Shown here: piece after piece, positions 55,778 to 64,000 of the stretch
How positions within the stretch are numbered: the stretch's first letter is position 1
Layout of the letters: every line of letters starts with the position of its first letter
Source of the DNA: Herbaspirillum hiltneri N3
Lineage (GTDB): Bacteria; Pseudomonadota; Gammaproteobacteria; Burkholderiales; Burkholderiaceae_D
DNA length: 64,000 nt
Direction: 5' to 3'
Assembly (NCBI RefSeq): GCF_001267925.1
Contig: NZ_CP011409.1
Coordinates: forward strand, 310,001 to 374,000
Position numbers and translations under genes: made by a program
The notes under the pieces: generated by a model
The model's input: the letters and a program-made list of their open reading frames with translations, nothing else
The model's database searches: none
Told to the model about the DNA's origin: nothing

Positions 55778-57140
55778 AAGATGCCTCCCTGGCCGGCAGT
55801 GGAACTTGCGCCACGACCACCGTCCCTTCCGAACTTGAGGATACGGAGAAACTGCCGCCCACCGCTTGCAGGCGTTCCGCCATGTTGCGCAAGCCTATGC
55901 CCTGCTTGGGATGCTTGGCGATCTCACCCGTATCGAAACCGATGCCGTTGTCGCGAATGGTCAGGAGGAACATGCCTTCTTTCTCGGCAAGTTCCAGCGA
56001 AACAGCGCTTGCTTTTGCGTGGCGCCAGATATTGTTCAAGGCCTCCTGGGCCACCCTGAACATCACGGTATTGACGACATCCGGCGATGCATTGCTGGTC
56101 CCGCTGAAGGAGAAGTCGATGCGAAGCTCGCCATTCGCATTCCATTCGTCGCACAGAAACTGCAGCGCACTGGTCAGGCCCATATCGTCCAGGAGAGCAG
56201 GCCTCAGGCCGTGGGAAATATGCCGGATTTCACCGAGCAAGCGATTCATTTGCTCCACGGTGTGTTCAAAGGCGTCGCCGGCAGCTGCGATTTGCTGTGG
56301 CGACTCGAGCTTGATGATCGCCGCTTCGGTCTGCAGCTTGATGGAAACCAGATGCTGGCTGATGCCGTCATGCAGATCGCGTGCGACGCGCGCCCGCTCT
56401 TCCTCTTGCGACAGAACGACTCTCTGGGCCAACTCCCTGAGCTTGGCGTCGGCAACACGCTGTTCACTGAGATTGAACATCAGGCCGAAGCCGGCGACGG
56501 CCGCGACGCTGAGGAGTGCGATGACCGCGATCAGTCGCATGGTGTCGAGATTGTGCCCGGATATCTGCCGATCGATGTTGGCAAGCGCCGCGTCCACATC
56601 GTCGAGATAGATTCCCGTGCCGATAATCCATCCCCACTTTGGCAGGGCGATCACATACGCAAGTTTCGGCGCGACCGTACTGCTGGACGGCTTGCGCCAC
56701 AGATAGCGTTCATAGCCGCCGCCCCCGCGAGCCCGAACAATGAGGCGCTGGATGGTTTTGGTGCCATCCACGTTTTCCCAGTCCCACAAATTTCTGCCCA
56801 GCAGTTCAGGCTGGCGCGGATGAACCAGCGTATTCCCGGCAAAATCGTAAGCAAAGAAATAGCCGTCATCGCCGTAATCGAGTCTAGCCAGGATATCGAG
56901 AGCTTCCCGTTTGGCATTTTCCGCATCGCCACGTTCGTAGAGATGCGCAATCGAATGAACGGCGAGATCGACGTAGTGACGCAACTCCGCATCTTTGCTG
57001 CTCCGGTAGGCTTCTTGTATCGACTGGCGCTGCTGTTCGCCGAGCCTGATGGTCTGGTGCCAGACGACAACGGCAATGACCCCGAAAGAGATCAGCAATG
57101 GTGTGGCGGCAAAGAAAATAATTTTGTGTCTTAGTTTCAT
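55770..57140 (-). CDS. Sensor histidine kinase with a periplasmic Cache domain
   Basis: A 456-residue NarX-type kinase. Membrane helix 1 (IIFFAATPLLISFGVIAVVVW), an sCache_2 sensor (DGYFFAYDFAGNTLVHPRQPELLGRNLW, WGWIIGTGIYLDDVD) and helix 2 (RLIAVIALLSVAAVAGFGLMF) are followed by the HisKA_3 box EERARVARDLHDGISQHLVSIKL (His in DLHDG) and a HATPase domain (DNGIGFD, GIGLRNMAERL). The start at 57140 is placed just before helix 1; the frame extends to 57221. sCache_2 sensors usually bind small carboxylates, which fits the divergent symporter. Confidence 0.92.
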   Translation of the reverse strand: MKLRHKIIFFAATPLLISFGVIAVVVWHQTIRLGEQQRQSIQEAYRSSKDAELRHYVDLAVHSIAHLYERGDAENAKREALDILARLDYGDDGYFFAYDFAGNTLVHPRQPELLGRNLWDWENVDGTKTIQRLIVRARGGGGYERYLWRKPSSSTVAPKLAYVIALPKWGWIIGTGIYLDDVDAALANIDRQISGHNLDTMRLIAVIALLSVAAVAGFGLMFNLSEQRVADAKLRELAQRVVLSQEEERARVARDLHDGISQHLVSIKLQTEAAIIKLESPQQIAAAGDAFEHTVEQMNRLLGEIRHISHGLRPALLDDMGLTSALQFLCDEWNANGELRIDFSFSGTSNASPDVVNTVMFRVAQEALNNIWRHAKASAVSLELAEKEGMFLLTIRDNGIGFDTGEIAKHPKQGIGLRNMAERLQAVGGSFSVSSSSEGTVVVAQVPLPAREASYA

Positions 57141-57457
57141 CCTGGCAATGTCTCCCGGCCTTGAAAGGCCTCGCGCACCCTTCCGGTCTGGGTTCTCCCG
57201 CAATTCTATGTCGGATTGCACGCCGCCATCTACGTGTTCCTACGTAGCCGCACTAAGTAGTCTCCCGCTTGTTCCAGGCCGCATAGTTGCGAATACTACG
57301 GCACATAAAAATATCAAGATTGATATAGAAATTTCTTTATATCGGAGACATCCCCACGACGACGGCTCCGGACGCCATGCATATGCGCGCCGACGGTCGC
57401 CCTTCTTTCCGGATGCATCCAAAGCGGTCATTTTTTCATAACAACTCAGGAGATCTG

Positions 57458-57679
57458 ATGTCTACCGACACGTCACCAGGAACAGTGGGGCGAAGCTATC
57501 TGCGCGCGTTGCTGTTGCTACCCTTCATCGCCTTGCTGTGGGTTCCGTTTTACAACGACGAACTGCCCGCGCTGTTTGGCTTCCCGTTTTTCTACTGGTA
57601 TCAGCTTGCGTGGGTGCCGCTCACCGCGCTGATCATCTGGATCGTCTATAAGGACGGTCTCAGGAAGGGAGTCGAATAA
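57458..57679 (+). CDS. DUF3311 small membrane protein, symporter partner
   Basis: A 73-residue protein with two helices (ALLLLPFIALLWVPFY and AWVPLTALIIWIVYK). DUF3311 genes sit in front of sodium:solute symporter genes of the monocarboxylate type. The ATG at 57458 follows AGGAGA; its stop overlaps the symporter ATG by one base (TAATG). It is thought to be an accessory subunit; the role is inferred from gene pairing. The upstream region 57222-57457 has an AT-rich near-palindrome at 57322-57343. Confidence 0.87.
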   Translation: MSTDTSPGTVGRSYLRALLLLPFIALLWVPFYNDELPALFGFPFFYWYQLAWVPLTALIIWIVYKDGLRKGVE

Positions 57680-59175
57680 TGAATTCCTCCTCCATCAACT
57701 GGACGGCGCTCGGCGTCTTCATCTTCTTCTTCGCGCTGGTCACCGTCATGGGCTTTTGGGCCTCGCGCTGGCAAAGCGGCGGTTCCGCCAACAAGGGTGC
57801 CCATCTCGACGAATGGGGCCTGGGCGGCCGCAATTTCGGCACCTGGATCACCTGGTTCCTGGTCGGCGGCGACTTCTATACCGCCTACACCGTGATCGCC
57901 GTGCCGGCGCTGGTGTATGCCGTCGGCGCCTACGGCTTCTTCGCGCTGCCGTACACCATCCTGGTCTACCCGATCGTGTTCCTGATCATGCCAAAACTGT
58001 GGCACGCAGCGCACAAGGCCGGCCACGTCACCGCTGCCGACGTCGTCTTCGGCCGCTACAAGTCGCGCAAGCTGGAGCTCGCCATCGCCCTGACCGGCGT
58101 CGTGGCGACCATGCCGTACATCGCGCTGCAGTTGATCGGCATGGAAGTCGTCATCAAGGCGCTCGGCGTCACCGGTGAACTGCCGCTGCTGGCGGCCTTC
58201 GTGATCCTGGCGCTGTACACCTACTCGGCCGGCCTGCGCGCCCCCGCGCTGATCGCCTTCGTCAAGGACCTCATGATCTACATCGTGGTGCTGGTGGCGG
58301 TGGTGCTGGTGCCGATGAAGCTCGGCGGCTACGGCATCGTGTTCAATTCGGCGCGCGAGGCATTTGCTGCCAAGGGCGGCATGACCGGCCTGACGCTCAA
58401 GCCAGCACAGTTCCTGCCGTTTGCCACACTGGCGCTGGGTTCGGCGATGGCGGCCTTCATGTATCCGCACACCCTGACCGGCATCTTCGCGGCCAAGAGC
58501 GCCGACACGATCCGCAAGAACGCGGTGTTCCTGCCGGCGTACACCGTGCTGCTGGGCCTGATCGCGCTGCTGGGCTACATGGCCTATGCGGCGGGCGTCA
58601 AGGTCCAGGCCAACAATGACATCGTTCCTGCGCTGTTCAACGCCATGTTCCCAAGCTGGTTCAGCGGCTTTGCCTTCGCGGCGATCGCCATCGGCGCGCT
58701 GGTGCCGGCGGCGGTGATGTCGATTGGCGCGGCCAACCTGTTCACGCGAAACTTCTGGAAGCCGTACGTGAACCCGAACGTGTCGGCCGAAGGCGAAGCC
58801 AAGGTCGCCAAGATGGTATCGCTGGTGGTCAAGTTCGGCGCGCTGGTGTTCATCCTGTTCCTGCCGACCAAGTTTGCGCTTGATCTGCAGTTGCTGGGCG
58901 GCGTGTGGATCCTGCAGACCTTCCCGGCGCTGGTGTTCGGTCTGTTCATCGGCTGGTTCGGCGCCAATGCGCTGCTGGCGGGCTGGGCGGTGGGCATCAT
59001 CGGCGGCAGCTGGCTGGCGTATGCCGACGGCATCAAGCCGGTGCATACCTTCCATATCGGTGCTGATTCGTACACCATGTACACCGGCCTGATTGCACTG
59101 GCCCTGAACATTGCGGTGGCAGTCATCGTCAACGTCATTCTGGACAAGGGTGCACGGCCCGCACTGAAGTCGTAA
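57679..59175 (+). CDS. Sodium:solute symporter (SSS family, MctP-like)
   Basis: A 498-residue symporter with about 13 helices. Typical segments are LGGRNFGTWITWFLVGGDFYTAYTVIAVPALVY (in parts), GHVTAADVVFGRYKSR and AIAIGALVPAAVMSIGAANLFTRN. The companion DUF3311 gene and the divergent sCache kinase/LuxR regulator resemble the MctP-MctSR arrangement for monocarboxylates such as lactate, pyruvate or acetate. The solute is inferred. A terminator follows at 59227. Confidence 0.91.
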   Translation: MNSSSINWTALGVFIFFFALVTVMGFWASRWQSGGSANKGAHLDEWGLGGRNFGTWITWFLVGGDFYTAYTVIAVPALVYAVGAYGFFALPYTILVYPIVFLIMPKLWHAAHKAGHVTAADVVFGRYKSRKLELAIALTGVVATMPYIALQLIGMEVVIKALGVTGELPLLAAFVILALYTYSAGLRAPALIAFVKDLMIYIVVLVAVVLVPMKLGGYGIVFNSAREAFAAKGGMTGLTLKPAQFLPFATLALGSAMAAFMYPHTLTGIFAAKSADTIRKNAVFLPAYTVLLGLIALLGYMAYAAGVKVQANNDIVPALFNAMFPSWFSGFAFAAIAIGALVPAAVMSIGAANLFTRNFWKPYVNPNVSAEGEAKVAKMVSLVVKFGALVFILFLPTKFALDLQLLGGVWILQTFPALVFGLFIGWFGANALLAGWAVGIIGGSWLAYADGIKPVHTFHIGADSYTMYTGLIALALNIAVAVIVNVILDKGARPALKS

Positions 59176-59226
59176 GCGGAGGAAGAAGACCGGCGGGTAG
59201 AAGCATCCCCGCAGTCTGGTAGCAAT

Positions 59227-59260
59227 AAGGCCCCGTAACTTGTTGAAGTTACGGGGCCTT
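59227..59260 (+). terminator. Terminator of the symporter operon
   Basis: AAGGCCCCGTAACT (59227-59240), loop TGTTGA, AGTTACGGGGCCTT (59247-59260), a perfect 14-bp stem. T is sparse afterwards (GTTGATTTCC). The rest of the 301-base gap to 59476 is AT-rich promoter-like sequence without a gene. Confidence 0.85.
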
Positions 59261-59476
59261 GTTGATTTCCGGCCGACGCATCCGTGACGTCACATGGTCA
59301 CGGCAAAGTAGTGTCCTGGAGGAAATTCATTCCATGAAATTTCACACGGCGCCTTCGCGCGCAGTGAGGTAGATCTGCAACTAAGTTTAAATACTCCACT
59401 TCTCCACTCTTCCCGCCGAATTGGTATCGCATAATACGAAAAAGTGTTCTCTTCCATAAATCGATAAGGTGCGAGC

Positions 59477-62071
59477 ATGCTCCAGCCACATATTCATCGC
59501 GCTTGTTCTTTTTGCCTTCATTTGCGAATGTCCGCGCCGAGAGGGCTGCTTAATCGATTTCTATTTGCGTTCTTTTTCCTGGGAATTGGCATGAATTCCT
59601 CTTTTGGAAAAGAGCTGACAGTCGGGGTCTATTCAAATCCGCCCAAAATATTCTTTGACAAGAATGGTGTGGCCACCGGCATTCATATAGATTTGATCCG
59701 CCAGATCGCGGAACGTGAACAATGGACTCTCCGGTTCGTACCTTGCGAATGGCAAGTCTGCCTGAAGGCGGTCGAGCGAGGTGAGATCGATCTGCTTCCG
59801 GATGTCGCCTATACGGATGAGCGCGCGGCGATCTTTGATTTTCATGCGGTGCCTGCGCTATACAGCTGGTCCCTTCTTTACCGGAACAAAGATGTCGCCA
59901 TCAATTCCGTTTTCGATCTCAACGGAAAACGTATCGCACTACTATCCTCCTCGGTTCAGGCGGACTATTTCAGGAAGCTGGTGGAGAACTCCGGAATACG
60001 CGTCGTATTCGTTCCCATAACAGGACTCGAAACCGGATTTCAGATGGTTGAGACGGGCAAAGCCGATGCAGTCATTGCCAGCCAGCAGACCGGAGATCTG
60101 CTCGCCGAGCGACACGGGCTTGCGGACACGCCGATTGTCTTTCAACCGGTAAAGCTGTTTTTCATTTCGGCCAAAGGCCGCAATCAAGATATTCTCGCCG
60201 CAATAGATCGTTCTCTTCGCGTCTGGCAAGAGGAACCGCAATCGGTCTATTTCGAGATCCTGCAAAAATGGGGAAGAGGTTCGAACTCCCGGATATCAAG
60301 ATTCATCTTATGGGGCCTTGTTGCCACCGTCGGCTTGTTCCTGTGCGCACTTGGCGTGGCGGCGTATCTTCGAAGAGAAGTCGAGATTCGCACTCGCGAG
60401 CTGCGTAACAGTGAGAAGTCTTTGCGTGTCGCGGCCACGGTATTTCAGTCGCAGGAAGCGATGTGGGTAATGGGGCCCGATCGTCGCATCCTCGACGTCA
60501 ATCATGCTTTCGTAAAGCTGACGGGTTTCAATCTTGCGGAACTGATGGACAAGGCGACCTTGCCGTTTTATTTGGAGCAAGGAGAGCATGACTATCGCGA
60601 AAGCATGTGGAATGCCGTCAAGGAGACGGGCCAATGGGATGGCGAAGTCCAGGCGAAGAAGAAAAACAATGAACGGTATATGGCGCGCCTGACCATGACG
60701 GCTGTGCGCGACGCGACCGGGAAGATCACCCATTACGTCGGAACCCAGACCGACATTACGCAGCAAAAGTTATTGCTGGCGGAAACAGTCCGGCTCGCCG
60801 ACTACGACTCATTGACCGAATTGCCCAATCGGCGACTGTTGATTGAGCGAGTCGAATCAGCCATCGCCGCCAATGCAGACAATGGCAAGAGTTTCGCATT
60901 GCTCGTCATCGACATCGACAATTTCAAGGATCTGAACGACTCGTTGGGGCATAACATCGGTGACCAACTTCTGAAGAAAATCGCGAATCGCCTTATCGCC
61001 GCTGCCGATTCCGAGGAAAATGTCGCGCGCTTGGGAGGAGACGAGTTCGTTGTCTTGCTGCAGGGAATTGACACCACGGATTCCGAGATCGCGGTCCGGA
61101 GATTCGCCCAGCGCGTATTGACGGCAATGAGTGAGCCATTCGAACTTGCGGGGTTGAGCCATCACGCAACTTGCTGCATAGGCGTCGCTCTTATGCAAGG
61201 TTCAGATTTGACGGCCCAGGATATGCTGCGGCGTGGCGATCTGGCCATGTACCAGGCCAAGAAAAATGGACGCAATACCTTTTGCCTGTTTTCTGCGGAG
61301 ATCGAAAACGCCGTGAACTTCAGGACGGCTCTGGAGTTTGACCTGCGAAAAGCGATCGACAGGCAGGAGTTCTATCTTCACTACCAGCCGCAAGTCGACT
61401 TGGGCGGCCGGGTCATCGGCGTTGAGGCCCTGTTGCGCTGGCAGAATCCTGAGCGCGGATCGGTGGCGCCGGGCATCTTCGTCCCGGTCGCGGAAGCCGC
61501 CGGACTCATGTTCGCGATAGGGCAGTGGGTGCTGCGCCAGGCATGCGAACAATCCGTCCGGTGGCAACTATCCAGGCCGGACCATCCGCTTGTTGTCGCC
61601 GTGAACGTCAGCGCCATTCAGTTCGGCCATTCAGAATTCACGACGGACGTTTCGGAAATCATTTCCCGGACCGGCGTCAATCCGGCGCTTCTGAAGATGG
61701 AACTGACGGAAACCATGATGGTGGATGACGTGCAGGAGACCGTGGAGAAAATGAAGATACTGAAAGGTCTCGGTATTTCACTGTCCCTTGATGATTTTGG
61801 CACGGGATACTCGTCGCTATCTTTACTAAAGCGCTTGCCCCTTGACCAGCTGAAAATTGATCAATCCTTCGTCCGGGACATTCTTGTCGACGCAAGCGAC
61901 GTGGCAATCGCCAAGAGCATCATCGCCTTGGGTTCCGCATTGAATGTCGACGTGATTGCCGAAGGCGTTGAGACGCTCGAAGTGCGCGATTTTCTCGCCT
62001 CCATCGGCTGCCTGAAATACCAGGGCTACGCGTTTTCTCGTCCCGGACCTGCGGAGCAGTTGCAGTATTGA
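59477..62071 (+). CDS. Diguanylate cyclase/phosphodiesterase with periplasmic SBP_bac_3, PAS, GGDEF and EAL domains
   Basis: An 864-residue c-di-GMP enzyme. After a signal/anchor segment, an amino-acid-binding-type SBP_bac_3 domain (about 45-275: KELTVGVYSNPPKIFFD, DLIRQIAEREQW, LNGKRIALLSSS) lies in the periplasm. A helix (FILWGLVATVGLFLCALGVAAYL), PAS (AAATVF to THYVGTQTD), GGDEF (RLGGDEFVVLL, catalytic site intact) and EAL (VEALLRW, DDFGTGYSSL, EGVET intact) follow. Ligand binding in the periplasm would alter c-di-GMP. The start at 59477 has AAGG seven to nine bases upstream; ATG 59528 is an alternative. The first 1.5 kb is visibly more AT-rich than the neighbours. Confidence 0.92.
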   Translation: MLQPHIHRACSFCLHLRMSAPRGLLNRFLFAFFFLGIGMNSSFGKELTVGVYSNPPKIFFDKNGVATGIHIDLIRQIAEREQWTLRFVPCEWQVCLKAVERGEIDLLPDVAYTDERAAIFDFHAVPALYSWSLLYRNKDVAINSVFDLNGKRIALLSSSVQADYFRKLVENSGIRVVFVPITGLETGFQMVETGKADAVIASQQTGDLLAERHGLADTPIVFQPVKLFFISAKGRNQDILAAIDRSLRVWQEEPQSVYFEILQKWGRGSNSRISRFILWGLVATVGLFLCALGVAAYLRREVEIRTRELRNSEKSLRVAATVFQSQEAMWVMGPDRRILDVNHAFVKLTGFNLAELMDKATLPFYLEQGEHDYRESMWNAVKETGQWDGEVQAKKKNNERYMARLTMTAVRDATGKITHYVGTQTDITQQKLLLAETVRLADYDSLTELPNRRLLIERVESAIAANADNGKSFALLVIDIDNFKDLNDSLGHNIGDQLLKKIANRLIAAADSEENVARLGGDEFVVLLQGIDTTDSEIAVRRFAQRVLTAMSEPFELAGLSHHATCCIGVALMQGSDLTAQDMLRRGDLAMYQAKKNGRNTFCLFSAEIENAVNFRTALEFDLRKAIDRQEFYLHYQPQVDLGGRVIGVEALLRWQNPERGSVAPGIFVPVAEAAGLMFAIGQWVLRQACEQSVRWQLSRPDHPLVVAVNVSAIQFGHSEFTTDVSEIISRTGVNPALLKMELTETMMVDDVQETVEKMKILKGLGISLSLDDFGTGYSSLSLLKRLPLDQLKIDQSFVRDILVDASDVAIAKSIIALGSALNVDVIAEGVETLEVRDFLASIGCLKYQGYAFSRPGPAEQLQY

Positions 62072-62174
62072 TGCACCATGCGGGTTGTCTCGCAGATCCG
62101 GCCGACTCCATTCAATTCACTTCCATTCTCGCCGGCAGGCATCCAGCCCGAGGGCTGTTCGCCGGGCAAGGGCT

Positions 62175-62789
62175 TCAGCTCGCCGGATGGAAACCGTCGA
62201 AGGCGACTTGCAGCATGTGCCGCACGATGTCCTCATTGCTCATCTTGCTGAAACGCTGGAGGTACTCCACCGCCGGATCGCAGGTGCGGGCGTAATAGCT
62301 GAACAGGATGACGTCGCTCGGCAGTGCCGCATCGAGCTCGCCGTTCTTCTGCGCCGCCAGCACCAGCTTTTCGATCTGGCCGTTCAGCTTGAGCACGCGC
62401 GTCACGTACTTGAGATTGCGCATGAGCATGTCGCGCACATGGGCGCTGGTCGACGGCAGGAATGGCAGGCCGCCATCCAGCCGCACGCGCAAGGCCCACT
62501 CCAGCAGCGCCGCCAGCTTGCCCTTCGGGCTCAGCGTGTTGTCCAACTGCGCCAGGAAATCGACGGCGCCGTCAATCAGGCGGATCAGCGCCTCCCCGAC
62601 CAGGTCTTCCTTCGATTTGAAATGCTTGTACAGGCTCGGTTTGGAGATGCCCACCGCGCCGGCGACGTCGTCCATGGTCATCAGGTCGTAACCCTTGGTG
62701 CCCAGTACGGACGTGGCCGCATCCAGTATGGCGTTCTCACGCAGTTTGAAGGCCTGATCCTTGAAACTCAATTTGCCAAAAATACTCAT
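62175..62789 (-). CDS. TetR family regulator
   Basis: A 204-residue TetR protein: HTH about 20-62 (ENAILDAATSVLGTKGYDLMTMDDVAGAVGISKPSLYKHFKSKEDLV, cited in parts), then a TetR_C domain (PFLPSTSAHVRDMLMRN, YLQRFSKMSNEDIVRHML). It is divergent from an FAD oxidoreductase gene, and three ATTGGTAG repeats, the first overlapping its own start codon, lie between the two starts. It probably represses itself and the neighbour. Convergent with the GGDEF-EAL gene. Confidence 0.9.
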   Translation of the reverse strand: MSIFGKLSFKDQAFKLRENAILDAATSVLGTKGYDLMTMDDVAGAVGISKPSLYKHFKSKEDLVGEALIRLIDGAVDFLAQLDNTLSPKGKLAALLEWALRVRLDGGLPFLPSTSAHVRDMLMRNLKYVTRVLKLNGQIEKLVLAAQKNGELDAALPSDVILFSYYARTCDPAVEYLQRFSKMSNEDIVRHMLQVAFDGFHPAS

Positions 62790-62835
62790 TGGTAGCTTTA
62801 GTTACTAATTGGTAGATTTTATTTTATATTGGTAG
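62788..62835. promoter_or_regulatory. Three ATTGGTAG direct repeats, candidate TetR operator array
   Basis: ATTGGTAG occurs at 62788-62795, 62808-62815 and 62828-62835, exactly 20 bases apart, about two helical turns. The middle copy is part of the near-perfect palindrome TACTAATTGGTA (62803-62814). The first overlaps the tetR start codon. A repressor bound here would face one side of the DNA at all three sites. Confidence 0.6.
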
Positions 62836-62923
62836 TAATCTTAGCACCGAACTGGCAAAACCAACAAAACCAACAGTGTGCAAATACGGTATGCACACGG
62901 TAAAACCACACGGAAGGCCCGCA

Positions 62924-64000
62924 ATGACGCAAGCAAGGCAAAAAATCGCAGTGATCGGGACGGGGATATCCGGCCTTGCGAGCGCGTATTTCCTTGCCCG
63001 TGAGCATGATGTGGTGCTGTACGAGGCCGGCAGCTATATAGGCGGGCACACCAATACGGTGGATGTCACGCTGGAAGGCCGGACCTTTCCGGTCGATACC
63101 GGATTCCTGGTCTTCAACGAAGCGACTTATCCGAATCTGATCGCTTTGCTTGAGGAACTGGGTGTGGACAGCTACGCCACCGACATGTCGTTCGGCGTGT
63201 CGCTTGATGACGGCAAATTCGAATGGGCCGGCACCAGTCTGGACACCGTTTTTGCACAGCGCAGGCGATTGATGTCGCCGGCTTTTGTGGGCATGCTGCG
63301 CGACATCCTGCGCTTCAACCGCGCCGCCGGAAGCAATCTCGCCGCCAGCTTGGCTGCGCCGGCATCGGCACCTGTCACGCTGGCGCAACTGCTCGCCGAC
63401 GGCAATTACGGTGCCATGTTTCGCGATGCCTATTTGTTGCCGATGGCCGCGGCGATCTGGTCGAGCGCACCGGCGGATATTTTGCAATTCCCCGCGGCCA
63501 CCTTCCTGCGTTTCTGCCTCAATCACGGCCTGCTGCAGATCAACGATCGCCCGCAATGGCGTACGGTCAGGGGCGGTGCGCGCGAATACGTCCGGCGGAT
63601 CGCCGCCACGCTGCCGACGGTGCGGCTCAATACCGAAGTGCTGGCCGTGTTGCGCAGCGACGAGGGAGTAACGGTTCGCACGCACGGCGGTTACGAACAG
63701 TTCGACAGCGTCGTCATCGCCACGCATGCACCGGATACCCTGAAAATGCTCGCCGACGCCGATGCTGCGGAGCGCGATCTGTTGTCGGCCGTACGCTATC
63801 AGGCCAACACCGCGTATCTCCACACCGATCTGTCGCTGATGCCGCGACGACGCAAGGTCTGGTCTTCATGGAATTACCTGGGCGATGCTGCGGCGGCAAA
63901 GGATGGTGCACGCGCCGTATGCGTCAGCTACTGGCTTAACCGGCTGCAGGCCTTGCCCTGCAAGAGCGCGGTGATGGTGACGCTTAATCCGTTCGCGCCA
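62924..64000 (+). CDS. NAD(P)/FAD-dependent oxidoreductase (COG2907-like), 3' end missing
   Basis: The first 359 residues of an amine-oxidase-like flavoprotein. The dinucleotide fold is KIAVIGTGISGLASAYFLA (about 7-25), VVLYEAGSYIGGHTNTV follows, and GRTFPVDTGFLVFNEATYPNL is characteristic of the predicted NAD/FAD proteins found next to DUF1365 and cyclopropane-fatty-acid synthase genes. GGAAGG precedes the ATG. The gene runs off the window's right edge. Function in membrane lipid modification is suggested by known gene neighbourhoods, not shown here. Confidence 0.87.
   Translation, partial: MTQARQKIAVIGTGISGLASAYFLAREHDVVLYEAGSYIGGHTNTVDVTLEGRTFPVDTGFLVFNEATYPNLIALLEELGVDSYATDMSFGVSLDDGKFEWAGTSLDTVFAQRRRLMSPAFVGMLRDILRFNRAAGSNLAASLAAPASAPVTLAQLLADGNYGAMFRDAYLLPMAAAIWSSAPADILQFPAATFLRFCLNHGLLQINDRPQWRTVRGGAREYVRRIAATLPTVRLNTEVLAVLRSDEGVTVRTHGGYEQFDSVVIATHAPDTLKMLADADAAERDLLSAVRYQANTAYLHTDLSLMPRRRKVWSSWNYLGDAAAAKDGARAVCVSYWLNRLQALPCKSAVMVTLNPFAP

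Overview
The window reads as a high-GC betaproteobacterial chromosome of the Burkholderiales, most likely Oxalobacteraceae and Herbaspirillum-like. This is inferred from gene content and order (uvrA divergent from an MFS gene followed by ssb; kdsD-kdsC-lptC-lptA-lptB-rpoN-hpf; a Porin_4-type porin; a DUF4148 protein). No database search was possible. I see no rRNA, tRNA, CRISPR array, insertion sequence or prophage.

Layout. 1-1.4 kb: a truncated RND-type periplasmic adaptor behind a TetR repressor with a clear promoter and operator. 1.7-2.4 kb: an orphan hypothetical gene. 2.5-12.5 kb: an L-fucose (6-deoxy sugar) locus with an IclR regulator, porin, L-fuconate dehydratase, sugar dehydrogenase, mutarotase, a three-gene RbsABC-type importer and a lactonase. 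Two long palindromic elements flank the iclR gene. 12.5-16.5 kb: an unknown gene behind an almost perfect LexA box, then organosulfur-type genes (an FMN monooxygenase, a DszC/SfnB-like oxidoreductase, a MetQ-like binding protein). 16.9-19.9 kb: small exported proteins, a pirin, a LysR regulator and a Cys-cluster protein.

19.9-34.1 kb is the most interesting region. Sixteen catabolic, transport and regulatory genes lie in four transcription units: PaaK-like CoA ligase, two acyl-CoA dehydrogenases, enoyl-CoA hydratase, MaoC hydratase, SDR, SCP2-type thiolase, isocitrate-lyase-family lyase, LeuCD-like hydratase, an SsuABC/NrtABC-like transporter split between two operons, and one TetR regulator. 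The two divergent intergenic regions carry near-identical elements in which two face-to-face sigma70 promoters overlap a single palindrome (CATACT-N4-AGTATG type). This looks like one TetR regulon for a carboxylic acid, possibly alpha-methyl-branched, that I cannot identify.

34.1-42.3 kb: arsC, an SDR, ubiX (with no standard start codon), grxD, hpf, rpoN and the LPS transport/Kdo genes. 42.5-55 kb: a KefB-type antiporter, an AEC carrier, a chemoreceptor, a PhyH dioxygenase, uvrA, an ArnT-like glycosyltransferase, an MFS transporter and ssb. 55-59.2 kb: a Cache-domain two-component system divergent from a DUF3311/sodium:solute symporter pair. 59.5-64 kb: a periplasmic-sensor GGDEF-EAL protein, a TetR regulator with three ATTGGTAG repeats spaced exactly 20 bp apart, and a truncated FAD oxidoreductase.
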